64,000 nucleotides of DNA, from NCBI GenBank assembly GCA_964518215.1, contig CAZFFP010000006.1:14600-78599 (forward strand). Reading direction: 5' to 3'. The translations under genes were made by a program, and so were the position numbers. Shown here piece by piece: positions 36,801 to 45,130 of this stretch. Below the pieces are notes generated by a model that was not told the DNA's origin, did no database searches, and saw only the letters and a list, made by a program, of their open reading frames with translations. How positions within the stretch are numbered: the first letter of the stretch is position 1; every line of letters begins with the position of its first letter. Origin of the DNA: CAYSGX01 sp964518215. Lineage in GTDB: Bacteria > Bacteroidota > Bacteroidia > Chitinophagales > CAIOSU01.

Positions 36801-37596
36801 TGTAATTTATACTTATACCGACAGCAACAATTGCACATCCATTGATTCGCAATTAATCGAAGTGTTTTCCGAAACGAATGTCATTCTCTCAGGAATTAAT
36901 AACGCATATTGCGAAGAAGATACACTCATTGCGCTTTTGCTTACTCCCTCCGGTGGTGTGGCAAGCGGACCCGGTGTGAGTGGCAACACCTTTAATCCTG
37001 AATCGGCAGGTGCAGGCGGACCTTACACGCTCAGCTATACTTTTACCGATAGCAACGGCTGTGTTTATGTTGCAGAAAGAGATGTAACTGTAAATGCTGT
37101 GCCCGAAATTGATTTCAGCGGAATAGATGATGTTTATTGTTCCGATGGCTCACCTGTTTTACTTAATGGAATTCCTTCGGGAGGCACTTTTAGCGGAACC
37201 GCAATCACCAATAATACTTTCGACCCGGAACTGGCAGGCACGGGCATTTATGTCTTTACTTATGCTGTAACTTCTGTGGCTGGTTGCAGCAATACCGATT
37301 CGATAACTGTATTGGTAGAAGTTTGCGGTGGCATTCGTGGGTTTTCCGAACTTGAAAATGTTCGTGTTTATCCGAATCCGGTTTCTAATGAGTTGTTTGT
37401 TGAATGCCTTTCGCTTAGCAACAATGCAGACGTAAGTATTGCACTTTTTGATATTTCAGGCAGGCAAATAGAAACCCTTTTAAATCAGCCCATAGCTAAA
37501 TTTGATGTCAGCAATATTCAGTCGGGTGTATATTTTGTCAGGGTGCTGACAGAAGGAAAAATTGCCGTTAAGAAAGTGGTGGTGCAGAAATTCTAG
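33853..37596 (+). CDS. Giant T9SS surface protein with PKD domain and 11 beta-sandwich repeats
   Basis: 1247 residues. The signal peptide ends KTFSQ (about residue 21). An N-terminal region of about 270 residues is not recognised. A PKD domain follows (about 285-365, SWSWSFPGGTPSTSTDENPT). Eight repeats of about 70 residues have the consensus LPxxDAGxNDTICxGETGxLxAxGTxxYLWNTGxTT-VTVTDxNGC-VVVNP, then three of a second type (PSGGxFSGxGV-F-P-AG-YTYTDSNxC) as also found in the 22791-26459 protein. A type A T9SS domain closes the protein (VRVYPNPVSNELFVECL to IAVKKVVVQKF). It is a predicted cell-surface adhesin or structural fibre. Repeats 6 and 7 are the most alike (both DTICFGETG), which suggests recent duplication. 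Confidence 0.92.
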   Translation: MKKLQLLALTFFLFFFSKTFSQIIINQADMPAVGNVIQSATDTLTPGLTVGNAGANQVWDFSSLTPDRINTDNIVNPNTTPAAGSFPTANRATTRNFLDYNYFRVTAQRYEQQGAVGDLLGLGFSSTVVYNPVNELYRFPTQFGGNFNSNYGFQVLTPFSDLPPDIQQEINSQLPTGVTISRLRTTFTSNFNDQIDGWGTTITPICSYKSLRQVRVENITFLVEAEAFLGLIPLGWQEVINESTTSTSYNWLAKETKLPLVSVTFNAQGDVNTATYSLIPPALDADFTASATNVCVGGSLDFSDATYGCPTSWSWSFPGGTPSTSTDENPTGIVYNAPGTYAVSLTVTRGSENNTETKNMYITVNALPVATALNDTICLNEPGSLVAGGGTSFLWSSGETTATLNVSPATTTNYTVTVTDANNCSDVASATLVVNPLPVADAGVNDTICPGETGLLTATGGISYLWNTGSTSASLSAAPPVTTEYIVAVTDINGCTNRDTAAIVVKPIPVMSAGPNDTICRNQTATLTGSGTGDYLWSNGETTAQINISPAANTTYTLTVTGANGCSAAASASVVVNQLPAKTLNSITICPGSTTVLDAGNPGAGYVWSTGATTRTISVDATGDYSVTITDAKGCVNADTATVTVSTNLTVILNDYEFCDGDSVVLDAGNPGSDFEWSTGSTAQAITVFTTGVYEVTVTDAIGCEGQNSSNITVFDLPIVDAGDNDTICFGETGFLEGSGSTGDYLWTVTGETLLSTSHAPTSTTVYYLFITDLNNCMASDSAYIVVNPLPIVDAGSNDTICFGETGSLLASGTGDFLWNTGETTADISDNPSVTTPYTVMVTDVNGCTASDITNIVVNQLPIVSAGGNKGICDGDSVTLTATGGVDYLWNTGDITASITIAPDTFSVYSVLVTDINGCVNEDSAGITVYPNPVVVIVGLDSAYCPNADDVILSGTPSGGVFSGSGVLSGLFSPSQMPVGIFDVIYTYTDSNNCTSIDSQLIEVFSETNVILSGINNAYCEEDTLIALLLTPSGGVASGPGVSGNTFNPESAGAGGPYTLSYTFTDSNGCVYVAERDVTVNAVPEIDFSGIDDVYCSDGSPVLLNGIPSGGTFSGTAITNNTFDPELAGTGIYVFTYAVTSVAGCSNTDSITVLVEVCGGIRGFSELENVRVYPNPVSNELFVECLSLSNNADVSIALFDISGRQIETLLNQPIAKFDVSNIQSGVYFVRVLTEGKIAVKKVVVQKF

Positions 37597-37636
37597 CAAT
37601 AGTATTTTTCAAATTCAATCTTTACGATAAACAAAA

Positions 37637-37671
37637 GAGGCTGACTCATAACATCGCTTGAGTTCAGCCTC
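37637..37671. terminator. Bidirectional terminator overlapping the esterase stop codon
   Basis: GAGGCTGA (37637-37644) pairs with TCAGCCTC (37664-37671), with additional CTCA/TGAG pairing inside. It is flanked by AAAA on the left and TTTTAT on the right, so it works in both directions. The TGA stop of the minus-strand esterase (37664-37666) is part of the stem. Confidence 0.75.
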
Positions 37672-38611
37672 CTTTTATAGAAGTTGCTTCGGTTTTAATT
37701 ATTTCTTGAATAAAACTTTTAATGTCGTAATAAGCCTTCAGGGCATTTTTGTCTGCGCGCGGCAAATTGAAAAATCCATGAATCAGTTGAGGATATTCAT
37801 AGTAAACTACATGATTATTATACTCTTTCAATTGGTGATAATATTTTTTTCCATCGTCTATCAATGGGTCAAATTCGGCAGTTAGAATAAGTGCGGGAGC
37901 CATGTTTGAAAAATCGGTTTCATAACAAGGTGACACTTTGGGATGGCATTGGTCTTCCACGCGAGGGGTGTATTGTTTCTGAAACCAAAACATGGTTTCT
38001 TTGGTGAGCATGTATCCTTCTCCGTTGCGGTCAATAGAAGGATTGTTGAGTTTGCCGTCAATCCACGGATACACCATGATTTGCGCCAACAACGGAATAT
38101 TATTTTGTTTGCAGTAATGTGCCATACATGCAGCCAGATTGCCACCCGCGCTGTCGCCCGCTACTATAAGTTTATCTGCATTGCCTCCCAAGTCGGCAAT
38201 GTTTTCGCGCACCCAATGAATGGCAGTATAACCGTCTTCGTGCGCGGCAGGAAAAGAAAATTCAGGAGCTAAGCGGTAATCTACCGAAACCACTATGCAG
38301 TGATTCATGGCGCACAATCGCCTACACACATAATCGTGCGAATTCAATCCATACAACACAAAACCTCCTCCGTGAAAATAGAGTATCACCGGCTGATTTT
38401 TTTCTTCGGAATTATTATAAATACGAATAGGCAGCTCACCGGCTTTAGTATCGGTGATGCGTGCAATATTTATTTTTTTATCGAACAAAACAGAGCCTAA
38501 TTGCGCAGCTTTTTCGGCTTCCTTTCGCATGGCTTTAATGTTGGGGCGAACAGGGTCTAAAGGTTTTTTTAGTTTGGCAAAAAGCAAAACAGTTTTAATT
38601 TTCCAGTTCAT
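37664..38611 (-). CDS. Alpha/beta hydrolase, hormone-sensitive-lipase-like esterase
   Basis: A 315-residue esterase of the HSL (bacterial family IV) group. The oxyanion motif HGGGFVLYG is at residues 80-88, the nucleophile GDSAGG has S154, the acid is in LTAEFDPLID and the histidine in LIHGFFNLP. VDYRLAPEFSFPAAHED is characteristic of the family. There is no export signal. The substrate is probably a short acyl ester; physiological role unknown. Its transcript ends in a bidirectional hairpin shared with the giant T9SS gene, and it is divergent from the DUF2723 gene 93 bp away. Confidence 0.95.
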   Translation of the reverse strand: MNWKIKTVLLFAKLKKPLDPVRPNIKAMRKEAEKAAQLGSVLFDKKINIARITDTKAGELPIRIYNNSEEKNQPVILYFHGGGFVLYGLNSHDYVCRRLCAMNHCIVVSVDYRLAPEFSFPAAHEDGYTAIHWVRENIADLGGNADKLIVAGDSAGGNLAACMAHYCKQNNIPLLAQIMVYPWIDGKLNNPSIDRNGEGYMLTKETMFWFQKQYTPRVEDQCHPKVSPCYETDFSNMAPALILTAEFDPLIDDGKKYYHQLKEYNNHVVYYEYPQLIHGFFNLPRADKNALKAYYDIKSFIQEIIKTEATSIKGG

Positions 38612-38704
38612 GGTTCTTTGTTATTGATTATTTTATGCAAGATATAATCAAAGGTTGGATATTTGCTGTGGTTTAATATGCCGTTTTTTAATTCGTAACA
38701 AAAA

Positions 38705-40624
38705 ATGAATCGCTTCCAAACGGTTTTAACTTCTGTCATTGTATTTGTTGTTGCAGTTATATTGCTCAGCCTGAATGCTTCGTTCGATGCGTTGGGCTTT
38801 GCTGATGCGGGCGAGTTTGCATTGGTAACAAAAATTCTGACTATTGCGCATCCGCCCGGCACGCCTTCGTATGTTTTTACGGCTTGGTTTTTCGGAAAAA
38901 TATTTTCGCTTTTCAACAGCAGCCACATAGCCAATATGGTTGTGTTCTCGATACTTTGTGGCGCGGCAAGCGGTGTGTTGCTGCACATTTCAGTGGCGAA
39001 AATTTTTCGTCATGCCTTTCCTGAATTTGCTTCGCTTCACGTGCAACTCTGCGGCATATTCACGGCATTGAGTTATATGGTCGGAGTTACTTTTTGGTAT
39101 TGGGCACATGCCGTTGAAGTGTATTCGTTTCACAACATGGCTTTCGGCATGTTGTTGTTGGGTTTAACTGCTTTTCATTTCGAAAGAAAAAAATGGCAGT
39201 TGATTTTAGCGGCTGTTGGTTTGGGCTTAGGCTTATCTAATCATCACCTGACCGTGGTTTTGTTCATGCCTTTCATTCCGGTGTTTTTCGCCAAAAATAT
39301 TTTTACTGCTGCGCCTGTTATTTCCTCCGGAAAAAAATCGCAAAAGCTCAAGCCTTCCTTTTTTGAAACCATTGTTTCACATAAAAAAGATTTCATGATG
39401 ATGGCGGGTATCACAACAGCGGTTATGTTATTTTTCTACGGAATGATGGTGCTGCGTGCGCAGGCAGATTTGCCTTTTAAATTTGGCAGCCCCGATAATT
39501 TGGACCGATTGATATATCACCTGTCGGGTGGCGCCTGGGCAAAAAATACCGCACAGCAAGTGGAAGGGATTATTAGTATGCGGTTTCCGTATTTCATGCA
39601 ACTCACTTGGGAACAATTGATGGGCGCAACCTTCATCATTGCAGCGGGAGTTTTTTTCGCGCTTCAAAACAAATTGCGACTGATTTTGCTGCCTACTTTG
39701 ATTTATTATCTGATAGTGCTATTCTATCAGTTGCGCATTGACCAAACTGCCGATACCGATTCCTACATGATACTGCCCTTTTACGCGCTGTATCTGTTGG
39801 CTCCTTTCGGAATATTATTATTCACAAAATATTTTAAACACGCATGGACAACGTTGCCTATAATTTTTGTGGTGTCAACTGCTATGAATTTTTCCAAAGC
39901 CGACAGCCGCGATTACAATGTGAGCGCCAACATTATGAAAACCTTAGACGCATCAACGCCCGAAGGAAGTGTGGTAATTGTAGCCGACTGGACTACCGTT
40001 TCTCAATACTATTACTATCGCATCGGTGAAAATTTCAGAACCGATTTGGTATTGCTCAATTACGATTTGAAGTTTACGCATTATCGCATTTTGCCTTTGA
40101 TGTATCCCGAAATGTATGAGTTTGTTCAGAAAGAATATGACGAGTTTATCCGCTTGTTGAAAAAATATCATCCGCATCAGGCATACAACACCGGTTGCAG
40201 TTTGGATAATATGGAACTGAACAACGCTTATCGTGCGCTCACTTTCAAAATACAGAAATATGCCCAGTCGAAAAATGTTCCGTTCATGGCAGACCCTAAA
40301 ACTTTTGTGTTTTATCTGCGCGATAATTTAATGTCCTCCGGTTCGCATGTGTCGGGCATGTTTGTGTCTGACAAGCCCACCGGATTGGCAAAAGATTTTC
40401 TGAATCTCGACTATCAATGGCTGCGCTCCAAACGTCTGCTGCGCGACCCTGCCGCAGCCGATAAATTAGTGGATTTGGAAGCCATGCTCGATTTTCACCG
40501 CAATTATTATCGTTCCTTAGGCGACCAAGAATCGCTACAAAAAGCCGAAGCCTCTCATCAGCGAGTGAAGCATCTGCAAAAGGAAATGAAATCGAACATG
40601 CAGTTTTTGTTTCGGGCAAAATAA
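38705..40624 (+). CDS. DUF2723 family integral membrane protein (glycosyltransferase-like)
   Basis: 639 residues with about ten transmembrane segments in the first 420 residues and a soluble C-terminal part. The DUF2723 signature is near the N-terminus: GFADAGEFALVTKILTIAHP followed by PGTPSYVFTAWFFGKIF. The acidic pair in 'DAGEF' and the 'HPPGTP' segment resemble the first extracytoplasmic loop of PMT/GT-C-fold enzymes, so protein or lipid glycosylation is plausible but inferred. The ATG at 38705 follows AAAAA. It is shorter than the roughly 1000-residue DUF2723 proteins common in Bacteroidota. Confidence 0.9.
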   Translation: MNRFQTVLTSVIVFVVAVILLSLNASFDALGFADAGEFALVTKILTIAHPPGTPSYVFTAWFFGKIFSLFNSSHIANMVVFSILCGAASGVLLHISVAKIFRHAFPEFASLHVQLCGIFTALSYMVGVTFWYWAHAVEVYSFHNMAFGMLLLGLTAFHFERKKWQLILAAVGLGLGLSNHHLTVVLFMPFIPVFFAKNIFTAAPVISSGKKSQKLKPSFFETIVSHKKDFMMMAGITTAVMLFFYGMMVLRAQADLPFKFGSPDNLDRLIYHLSGGAWAKNTAQQVEGIISMRFPYFMQLTWEQLMGATFIIAAGVFFALQNKLRLILLPTLIYYLIVLFYQLRIDQTADTDSYMILPFYALYLLAPFGILLFTKYFKHAWTTLPIIFVVSTAMNFSKADSRDYNVSANIMKTLDASTPEGSVVIVADWTTVSQYYYYRIGENFRTDLVLLNYDLKFTHYRILPLMYPEMYEFVQKEYDEFIRLLKKYHPHQAYNTGCSLDNMELNNAYRALTFKIQKYAQSKNVPFMADPKTFVFYLRDNLMSSGSHVSGMFVSDKPTGLAKDFLNLDYQWLRSKRLLRDPAAADKLVDLEAMLDFHRNYYRSLGDQESLQKAEASHQRVKHLQKEMKSNMQFLFRAK

Positions 40625-40673
40625 TGCTGACAAGTGTGCAATTGTATAAAATTGTTTGCGGTAATCCCCCACT

Positions 40674-40695
40674 GGTAGTAGCGTCCGCTACTACC
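40674..40695. repeat. Perfect 10-bp inverted repeat, hairpin without T-tract
   Basis: GGTAGTAGCG (40674-40683) and CGCTACTACC (40686-40695) are perfectly complementary with a 2-nt spacer. It lies 50 bp after the DUF2723 stop and is followed by TAAAACATG, so it is a poor terminator. It could be a REP-like palindrome. Confidence 0.6.
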
Positions 40696-40767
40696 TAAAA
40701 CATGACAAAATCTACGCTCATTATATTCTTTGCTTTTCAAAAGTTCTGCTGGAATCATGTTGCAGCA

Positions 40768-40972
40768 ATCATCCCCCTGCCTTTATCCCTACTCTACGCA
40801 GTAGGAGACATCGCTCGGCTGCGAAGGCATCGCTCAAGGGGGACTTATCAGCAATGATTCCATCAAAAACGAAACTTCAAAATTCGGACAAGCTAAATGT
40901 CCCCCTTGCGCGTAGATTGGTGCGTTGGGGAAGGGGGCGTGCGGCAGCCTTGCAGCCATGCAGAGGGATGAT
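40768..40972. repeat. 205-bp intergenic element with terminal and internal inverted repeats
   Basis: ATCATCCCCCTGC (40768-40780) is repeated inverted at 40960-40972 with one mismatch. Inside, AAGGGGGAC (from about 40837) and GTCCCCCTT (about 40899-40907) form a second inverted pair, and GGCTGCGAAGGC-like and GGCTGCAAGGCTGCC-like segments also oppose each other. It has no open frame of note and its G/C-rich blocks stand out from the AT-rich surroundings. It may be a miniature inverted-repeat element or a folded RNA; no target-site duplication was identified. The rest of 40625-41065 holds no gene I can see. Confidence 0.5.
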
Positions 40973-41065
40973 AAAAAAGAAAACTCTTACTTGAATTACA
41001 AAAAAATCCCGCCAAAATTCATTGACAGAACTTTATAACCTTATAACTTTTGAACCTTATCTTTT

Positions 41066-41956
41066 CTACGCCCCTTTCAAAGCCGCAGCGCCTGCCACAA
41101 TTTCAGAAAGTTCGGTAGTGATAGCCGCCTGACGCGCACGGTTGTAGCTGATGCGCAGGCTCTTCAATATTTCGTTGGCATTTTCGGTGGCTTTGTCCAT
41201 AGCGGTCATGCGGGCACCATGCTCAGAAGCATTGGTATCTAACAAGCCTTTGAAGAATTGTATTTTCAGAATTTTCGGAATCAGCGTTTCGATGATTTCG
41301 GTTTTCTCCGGTTCGAAAATAAAATCGGCTTTGTTTTCTTTTTCGTTGGCAGCAGTTGCTTCCACTTTGGTAATAGGAAGGAAATTTTCTACAGTAAAAA
41401 CCTGCGTGGCAGCATTTTTAAACTGGCTGTAAACTATTTCTACCGAATCGTATTGTTTGGAAACATAGCTGCCCATAATGCCTTCGGCTACTTGAGCCAC
41501 ATCGTCAAAATTAAGATTGGCTAACAATTCTACATGCGTATCAATAACATCATAAGGATACTTGCGGAAAAACTGCACACTCTTTTTACCGATACACATG
41601 ACGCTGACATTTTTTGGATTCAACGAAGCATATTGTGTGCGGATATGGTTCAAAGCAGCTTTGTTCACATTGGTATTGAAAGCGCCACAAAGACCACGGC
41701 TGGAAGTCATCACTACCACGAGCGCGTTTTGCAGTTCGCGTGCGGTGGACAAATCAATGGTTACATCACCTTCTGCTGCCGTAACAATATTGCTCAGCAT
41801 TTCAGAAAGTTTTTGCGAATACGGACGCATTTGCACAATACGGTCTTGCGCACGTCTCAACTTAGCAGCAGAAACCATTTTCATGGCTTTGGTAATCTGC
41901 TGTGTAGAGATAACCGATTTGATCCTGCTTCTGACTTCTTTTAACTGTCCTGCCAT
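41066..41956 (-). CDS. atpG: ATP synthase gamma subunit
   Basis: Central rotor shaft of F1. The 296 residues begin MAGQLKEVRSRIKSVISTQQ and ITKAMKMVSAAKLRRAQDRI, the N-terminal helix that enters the alpha3beta3 head. The C-terminal helix ENANEILKSLRISYNRARQAAITTELSEI (in two parts) is the conserved return helix. It is the last gene of the minus-strand atp operon, 83 bp after atpA. The spacer between them is built of repeated TTCGATTTTCGA-like words. Confidence 0.98.
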   Translation of the reverse strand: MAGQLKEVRSRIKSVISTQQITKAMKMVSAAKLRRAQDRIVQMRPYSQKLSEMLSNIVTAAEGDVTIDLSTARELQNALVVVMTSSRGLCGAFNTNVNKAALNHIRTQYASLNPKNVSVMCIGKKSVQFFRKYPYDVIDTHVELLANLNFDDVAQVAEGIMGSYVSKQYDSVEIVYSQFKNAATQVFTVENFLPITKVEATAANEKENKADFIFEPEKTEIIETLIPKILKIQFFKGLLDTNASEHGARMTAMDKATENANEILKSLRISYNRARQAAITTELSEIVAGAAALKGA

Positions 41957-42039
41957 TTTTTTCGATTTTCGACTTTACGATTTTCGATATTCGACTTGCA
42001 ACACTTTTGTTGCCTATCGCCTATCGAAGGGTCGCACAT

Positions 42040-43620
42040 CTATTTTGCATATTTCAACGCCACATCTTTAGCCACTTGCTCCAAAACTTTGGTAGCTTCA
42101 TCACTCAAGTTGCCTTTTGCCAATTCGGCTAAAGTATTCTTATGGCTGGCTTCCAAATGTGTGAGGTAATCGGCTTCAAATTCTTTTATTTTATTCACCG
42201 GAATGCTTTGCAACAAACCTTTGGTGCCCAAATAAATGATGGCGATTTGCTGGTCCACACGGAACGGTTGGAATTGTCCTTGTTTCAGAATTTCTACGTT
42301 ACGTGCGCCTTTGTCCAATACCGATTTTGTAGCGGCATCCAAATCGGAACCGAATTTAGAGAAGGCTTCCAATTCGCGATATTGCGCCTGGTCTAACTTC
42401 AAAGTTCCGGCTACTTTTTTCATAGACTTAATCTGTGCATTACCACCTACACGCGATACCGAAATACCCACGTTAATAGCCGGGCGCACACCTGAGTTAA
42501 AGAGGTTCGATTCTAGGAAAATCTGACCATCGGTAATTGAAATTACGTTGGTAGGGATATATGCGGAAACGTCACCCGCTTGTGTTTCGATAATCGGCAA
42601 AGCGGTTAAAGAACCACCGCCTTTAACCAAATGTTTAATGCTATCGGGCAAATCGTTCATTTGCTGTGCAATAGAATCTCTGTTGATGACCTTTGCAGCA
42701 CGCTCCAACAAACGGCTGTGAAGATAGAACACGTCACCGGGATAGGCTTCGCGTCCAGGAGGTCTGCGCAATAACAAGGATACTTCGCGATAAGCCACGG
42801 CTTGTTTCGACAAATCGTCATAAATAATCAAAGCCGGACGACCGGTGTCTCGGAAAAATTCACCGATAGCGCAACCGCTGAAAGGCGAGAAGAACTGCAA
42901 AGGAGCAGGCTCTGAAGCAGAAGCAGCCACAATTGTGGTATATGCCATAGCTCCATATTTCTGAAGGGTTTGAGCCACCGCAGCCACGGTAGATGCTTTC
43001 TGTCCGGAAGCTACGTAGATACAATAAACAGGCTCCCCTTTATCGTAAAATTCTTTTTGATTGATGATGGTGTCAATGGCAATGGCGGTTTTACCGGTTT
43101 GGCGGTCACCGATAATCAACTCGCGCTGTCCGCGACCAATCGGAATCATAGCATCAATCGCTTTGATACCGGTTTGCAACGGCTCGTTCACCGGCTGACG
43201 ATAGATAACGCCCGGAGCTTTTCTTTCCAAAGGCATTTCATATAACTCACCTTGAATAGGACCTTTGCCGTCAATGGGTTCGCCCAAAGCGTTCACAATT
43301 CTTCCTACTACGCCTTCGCCTACTTTAATAGAAGCGATTTTGCCGGTGCGTTTTACGGTAGCGCCTTCCTTGATACCGTCAGAAGAACCCATCAATACCA
43401 CACCCACATTATCTTCTTCCAGATTCAACACGATGGCTTTCACACCGTTTTCAAATTCTACCAATTCGCCTGAGCGGGCATTGTTCAATCCGTAAATACG
43501 GGCAATACCATCGCCCACTTGCAATACTGTTCCTACTTCTTCGAGTTCGGCTTGTGTTTTGAATCCTGAAAGTTGTTGTCTCAGAATCGCTGATATTTCA
43601 TCAGGTTTTACTTCAACCAT
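42040..43620 (-). CDS. atpA: ATP synthase alpha subunit
   Basis: Non-catalytic nucleotide-binding subunit of F1. It is 526 residues, within the usual length of about 500-530. It starts MVEVKPDEISAILRQQLSGF. The Walker A loop GDRQTGKTAIA and the alpha signature PAINVGISVSRVGG are present. The start codon at 43620 is 14 bp after the atpH stop. No frameshift or unusual composition was seen. Confidence 0.98.
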   Translation of the reverse strand: MVEVKPDEISAILRQQLSGFKTQAELEEVGTVLQVGDGIARIYGLNNARSGELVEFENGVKAIVLNLEEDNVGVVLMGSSDGIKEGATVKRTGKIASIKVGEGVVGRIVNALGEPIDGKGPIQGELYEMPLERKAPGVIYRQPVNEPLQTGIKAIDAMIPIGRGQRELIIGDRQTGKTAIAIDTIINQKEFYDKGEPVYCIYVASGQKASTVAAVAQTLQKYGAMAYTTIVAASASEPAPLQFFSPFSGCAIGEFFRDTGRPALIIYDDLSKQAVAYREVSLLLRRPPGREAYPGDVFYLHSRLLERAAKVINRDSIAQQMNDLPDSIKHLVKGGGSLTALPIIETQAGDVSAYIPTNVISITDGQIFLESNLFNSGVRPAINVGISVSRVGGNAQIKSMKKVAGTLKLDQAQYRELEAFSKFGSDLDAATKSVLDKGARNVEILKQGQFQPFRVDQQIAIIYLGTKGLLQSIPVNKIKEFEADYLTHLEASHKNTLAELAKGNLSDEATKVLEQVAKDVALKYAK

Positions 43621-43634
43621 TGTTTAAATTTTTA

Positions 43635-44207
43635 TCAGTTTTTAGAATATACCAAATTGATGTATTGATTATTGCTCAACTCTTTTTTCAACGCTTTGAT
43701 ACTGCGCAGAATACTGTTGTCAATCATTTTGTCTTCATACTGCACTACGAAACCGCCAATCAGATTTTCATTCACTTCAGTTACCAGTTCGATAGTTTCA
43801 AGATTGGCTTCTTTCTTCAGCTTATTCAACACATCGTCAATAAACGATTGGTCGAGCGCGGTGGCAGTAGTAATTTTAACAGGGGTAATATTTCTTTTGG
43901 CATTATATAATGTGCGGAAAGATTTTACCACATCGGGCAAATATCCTTCACGACCTTTTTTAATCATGATATTGAAAAATGCCAAAGTCATGTCGCTTAC
44001 TTTTCCTTTGAAAATTTGCGCGATGACGTTTTCTTTTTTATCGGCATTAATCACGGGGCTTTTCAGAAACACCACCAACTCTCTGCTTTGTGTCATGGCA
44101 GTTTCTGCAAGTTGCATATCTGCATTTACCTTTTCTAATTGATTTTGTTCAATAGCAAGGTCGAGAACCGATTTGGCGTAGCGGGAAGCGAGTTTAAAAG
44201 CAGACAT
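43635..44207 (-). CDS. atpH: ATP synthase delta subunit
   Basis: Stalk subunit linking F1 to the b dimer (OSCP homologue). The 190 residues begin MSAFKLASRYAKSVLDLAIE and contain the conserved C-terminal segment TEVNENLIGGFVVQYEDKMIDNSI. It is placed between atpF (6 bp upstream) and atpA (14 bp downstream) in the normal order. Confidence 0.97.
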   Translation of the reverse strand: MSAFKLASRYAKSVLDLAIEQNQLEKVNADMQLAETAMTQSRELVVFLKSPVINADKKENVIAQIFKGKVSDMTLAFFNIMIKKGREGYLPDVVKSFRTLYNAKRNITPVKITTATALDQSFIDDVLNKLKKEANLETIELVTEVNENLIGGFVVQYEDKMIDNSILRSIKALKKELSNNQYINLVYSKN

Positions 44208-44213
44208 GCGCGG

Positions 44214-44708
44214 TTAGTTCAATTTGGTTTCGGCTAATAATTCGGCTGCATATTTCTGTTGCGCATCTTTGCCCGACAATTCTTTGCGAAGCATTTTTTC
44301 GGCAAGTTCGATAGCCAGTAATCCTACTTGGTTTTTCACTTCGGTGATGGCGGCTAATTTCTGATTTTCAATTTCGGCACGGGCTTCGATAATGAATTTG
44401 CCGGCTTCAGCTTTGGCTGTTTCGCGGGCATCTTCCAGAATTTTTTCTCCGGCATTTTTAGCTTCTCTCAAAATAATGGCGCGCTCTTCTTTAGCTTCTG
44501 CCAAAAGTTTTTCATTGTCGGAAGTCATTTTCGCCATTTCATCGCGGGCTTTCTCTGCTTGCTGCAAAGCCACTTCAATGCTCACTTCGCGCTCCTTCAC
44601 CGCATTGAGAATGGGTGTCCATGCAAATTTTTTCAGCAAAAAAAGCAATGATAAAAAAGCGATTGTAGTCCAAAAAACAAGGCCTATGCCGGGAGTTACG
44701 AGTTCCAT
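44214..44708 (-). CDS. atpF: ATP synthase b subunit
   Basis: Peripheral stalk. A 164-residue protein with one N-terminal transmembrane helix (about 7-27, GLVFWTTIAFLSLLFLLKKF) and a long Ala/Glu/Lys-rich coiled coil (VALQQAEKARDEMAKMTSDN onward). It is separated from atpE by 169 bp that contain a long stem-loop (44829-44870), unlike the tight spacing of the downstream genes. Confidence 0.97.
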   Translation of the reverse strand: MELVTPGIGLVFWTTIAFLSLLFLLKKFAWTPILNAVKEREVSIEVALQQAEKARDEMAKMTSDNEKLLAEAKEERAIILREAKNAGEKILEDARETAKAEAGKFIIEARAEIENQKLAAITEVKNQVGLLAIELAEKMLRKELSGKDAQQKYAAELLAETKLN

Positions 44709-44828
44709 AATCTTTTTACTTCGGGTTTTCAGATTTCAGATTTCTGAATTTTCAGAAGGCTAAAACCTGAAATCTATGTGATGAAATATTTTACTTTTGT
44801 TAATTCTAGAAACTTTTCAACGAACAAG

Positions 44829-44870
44829 GAAAAGAAAGCCGGCAACCATCCGTTGCCGACTGTTCTTTTC
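44829..44870 (-). other. Long stem-loop in the atpE-atpF intercistronic region
   Basis: CGGCAAC/GTTGCCG (44840-44846 with 44852-44858) forms a 7-bp inner stem with a 5-nt loop. The flanking GAAAAGAA (44829-44836) and TTCTTTTC (44863-44870) extend it by 8 bp after a small internal loop. It lies 8 bp after the atpE stop. It is suited to partial termination or to protecting the 3' end of an atpB-atpE message, which would favour the multi-copy c subunit. This is inference. Confidence 0.6.
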
Positions 44871-44877
44871 TTCAAAC

Positions 44878-45093
44878 TTACTTTGCCAATAATGCAGAAG
44901 CTACTACACCGAAAAGTGCAAGACCTTCGATAAGAGCTGCGGCAATGATCATGGCAGTTTGAATTTTGCCTGCGGCTTCGGGCTGACGAGCAATTGCCTC
45001 AACGGCAGAGCCACCAATTTTTCCGATTCCCAAACCGGCACCTAACACAGTGAGTCCTACACCGATTGCGCCAAAAGTTGTTCCTAATCCCAT
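44878..45093 (-). CDS. atpE: ATP synthase c subunit (rotor ring)
   Basis: A 71-residue hairpin of two transmembrane helices forming the c ring. It reads MGLGTTFGAIGVGLTVLGAG, then the polar loop ARQPEAAGK, then AAALIEGLALFGVVASALLAK with the ion-binding glutamate in ALIEG. The residues of a Na+ site (Gln and Ser/Thr around the Glu) are not evident, so a proton ring is likely. I chose the ATG at 45093. The longer frame from 45144 overlaps atpB and lacks family support. Confidence 0.96.
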   Translation of the reverse strand: MGLGTTFGAIGVGLTVLGAGLGIGKIGGSAVEAIARQPEAAGKIQTAMIIAAALIEGLALFGVVASALLAK

Positions 45094-45130
45094 TGTTTTT
45101 TGATTTATGTTGATAAAAAAAAGCCTTGTT

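Noticed and set aside
41957..42039. CRISPR-like array in the atpA-atpG spacer
   Set aside because: The repeated words are short, irregular and without unique spacers of constant length; no cas genes are present.
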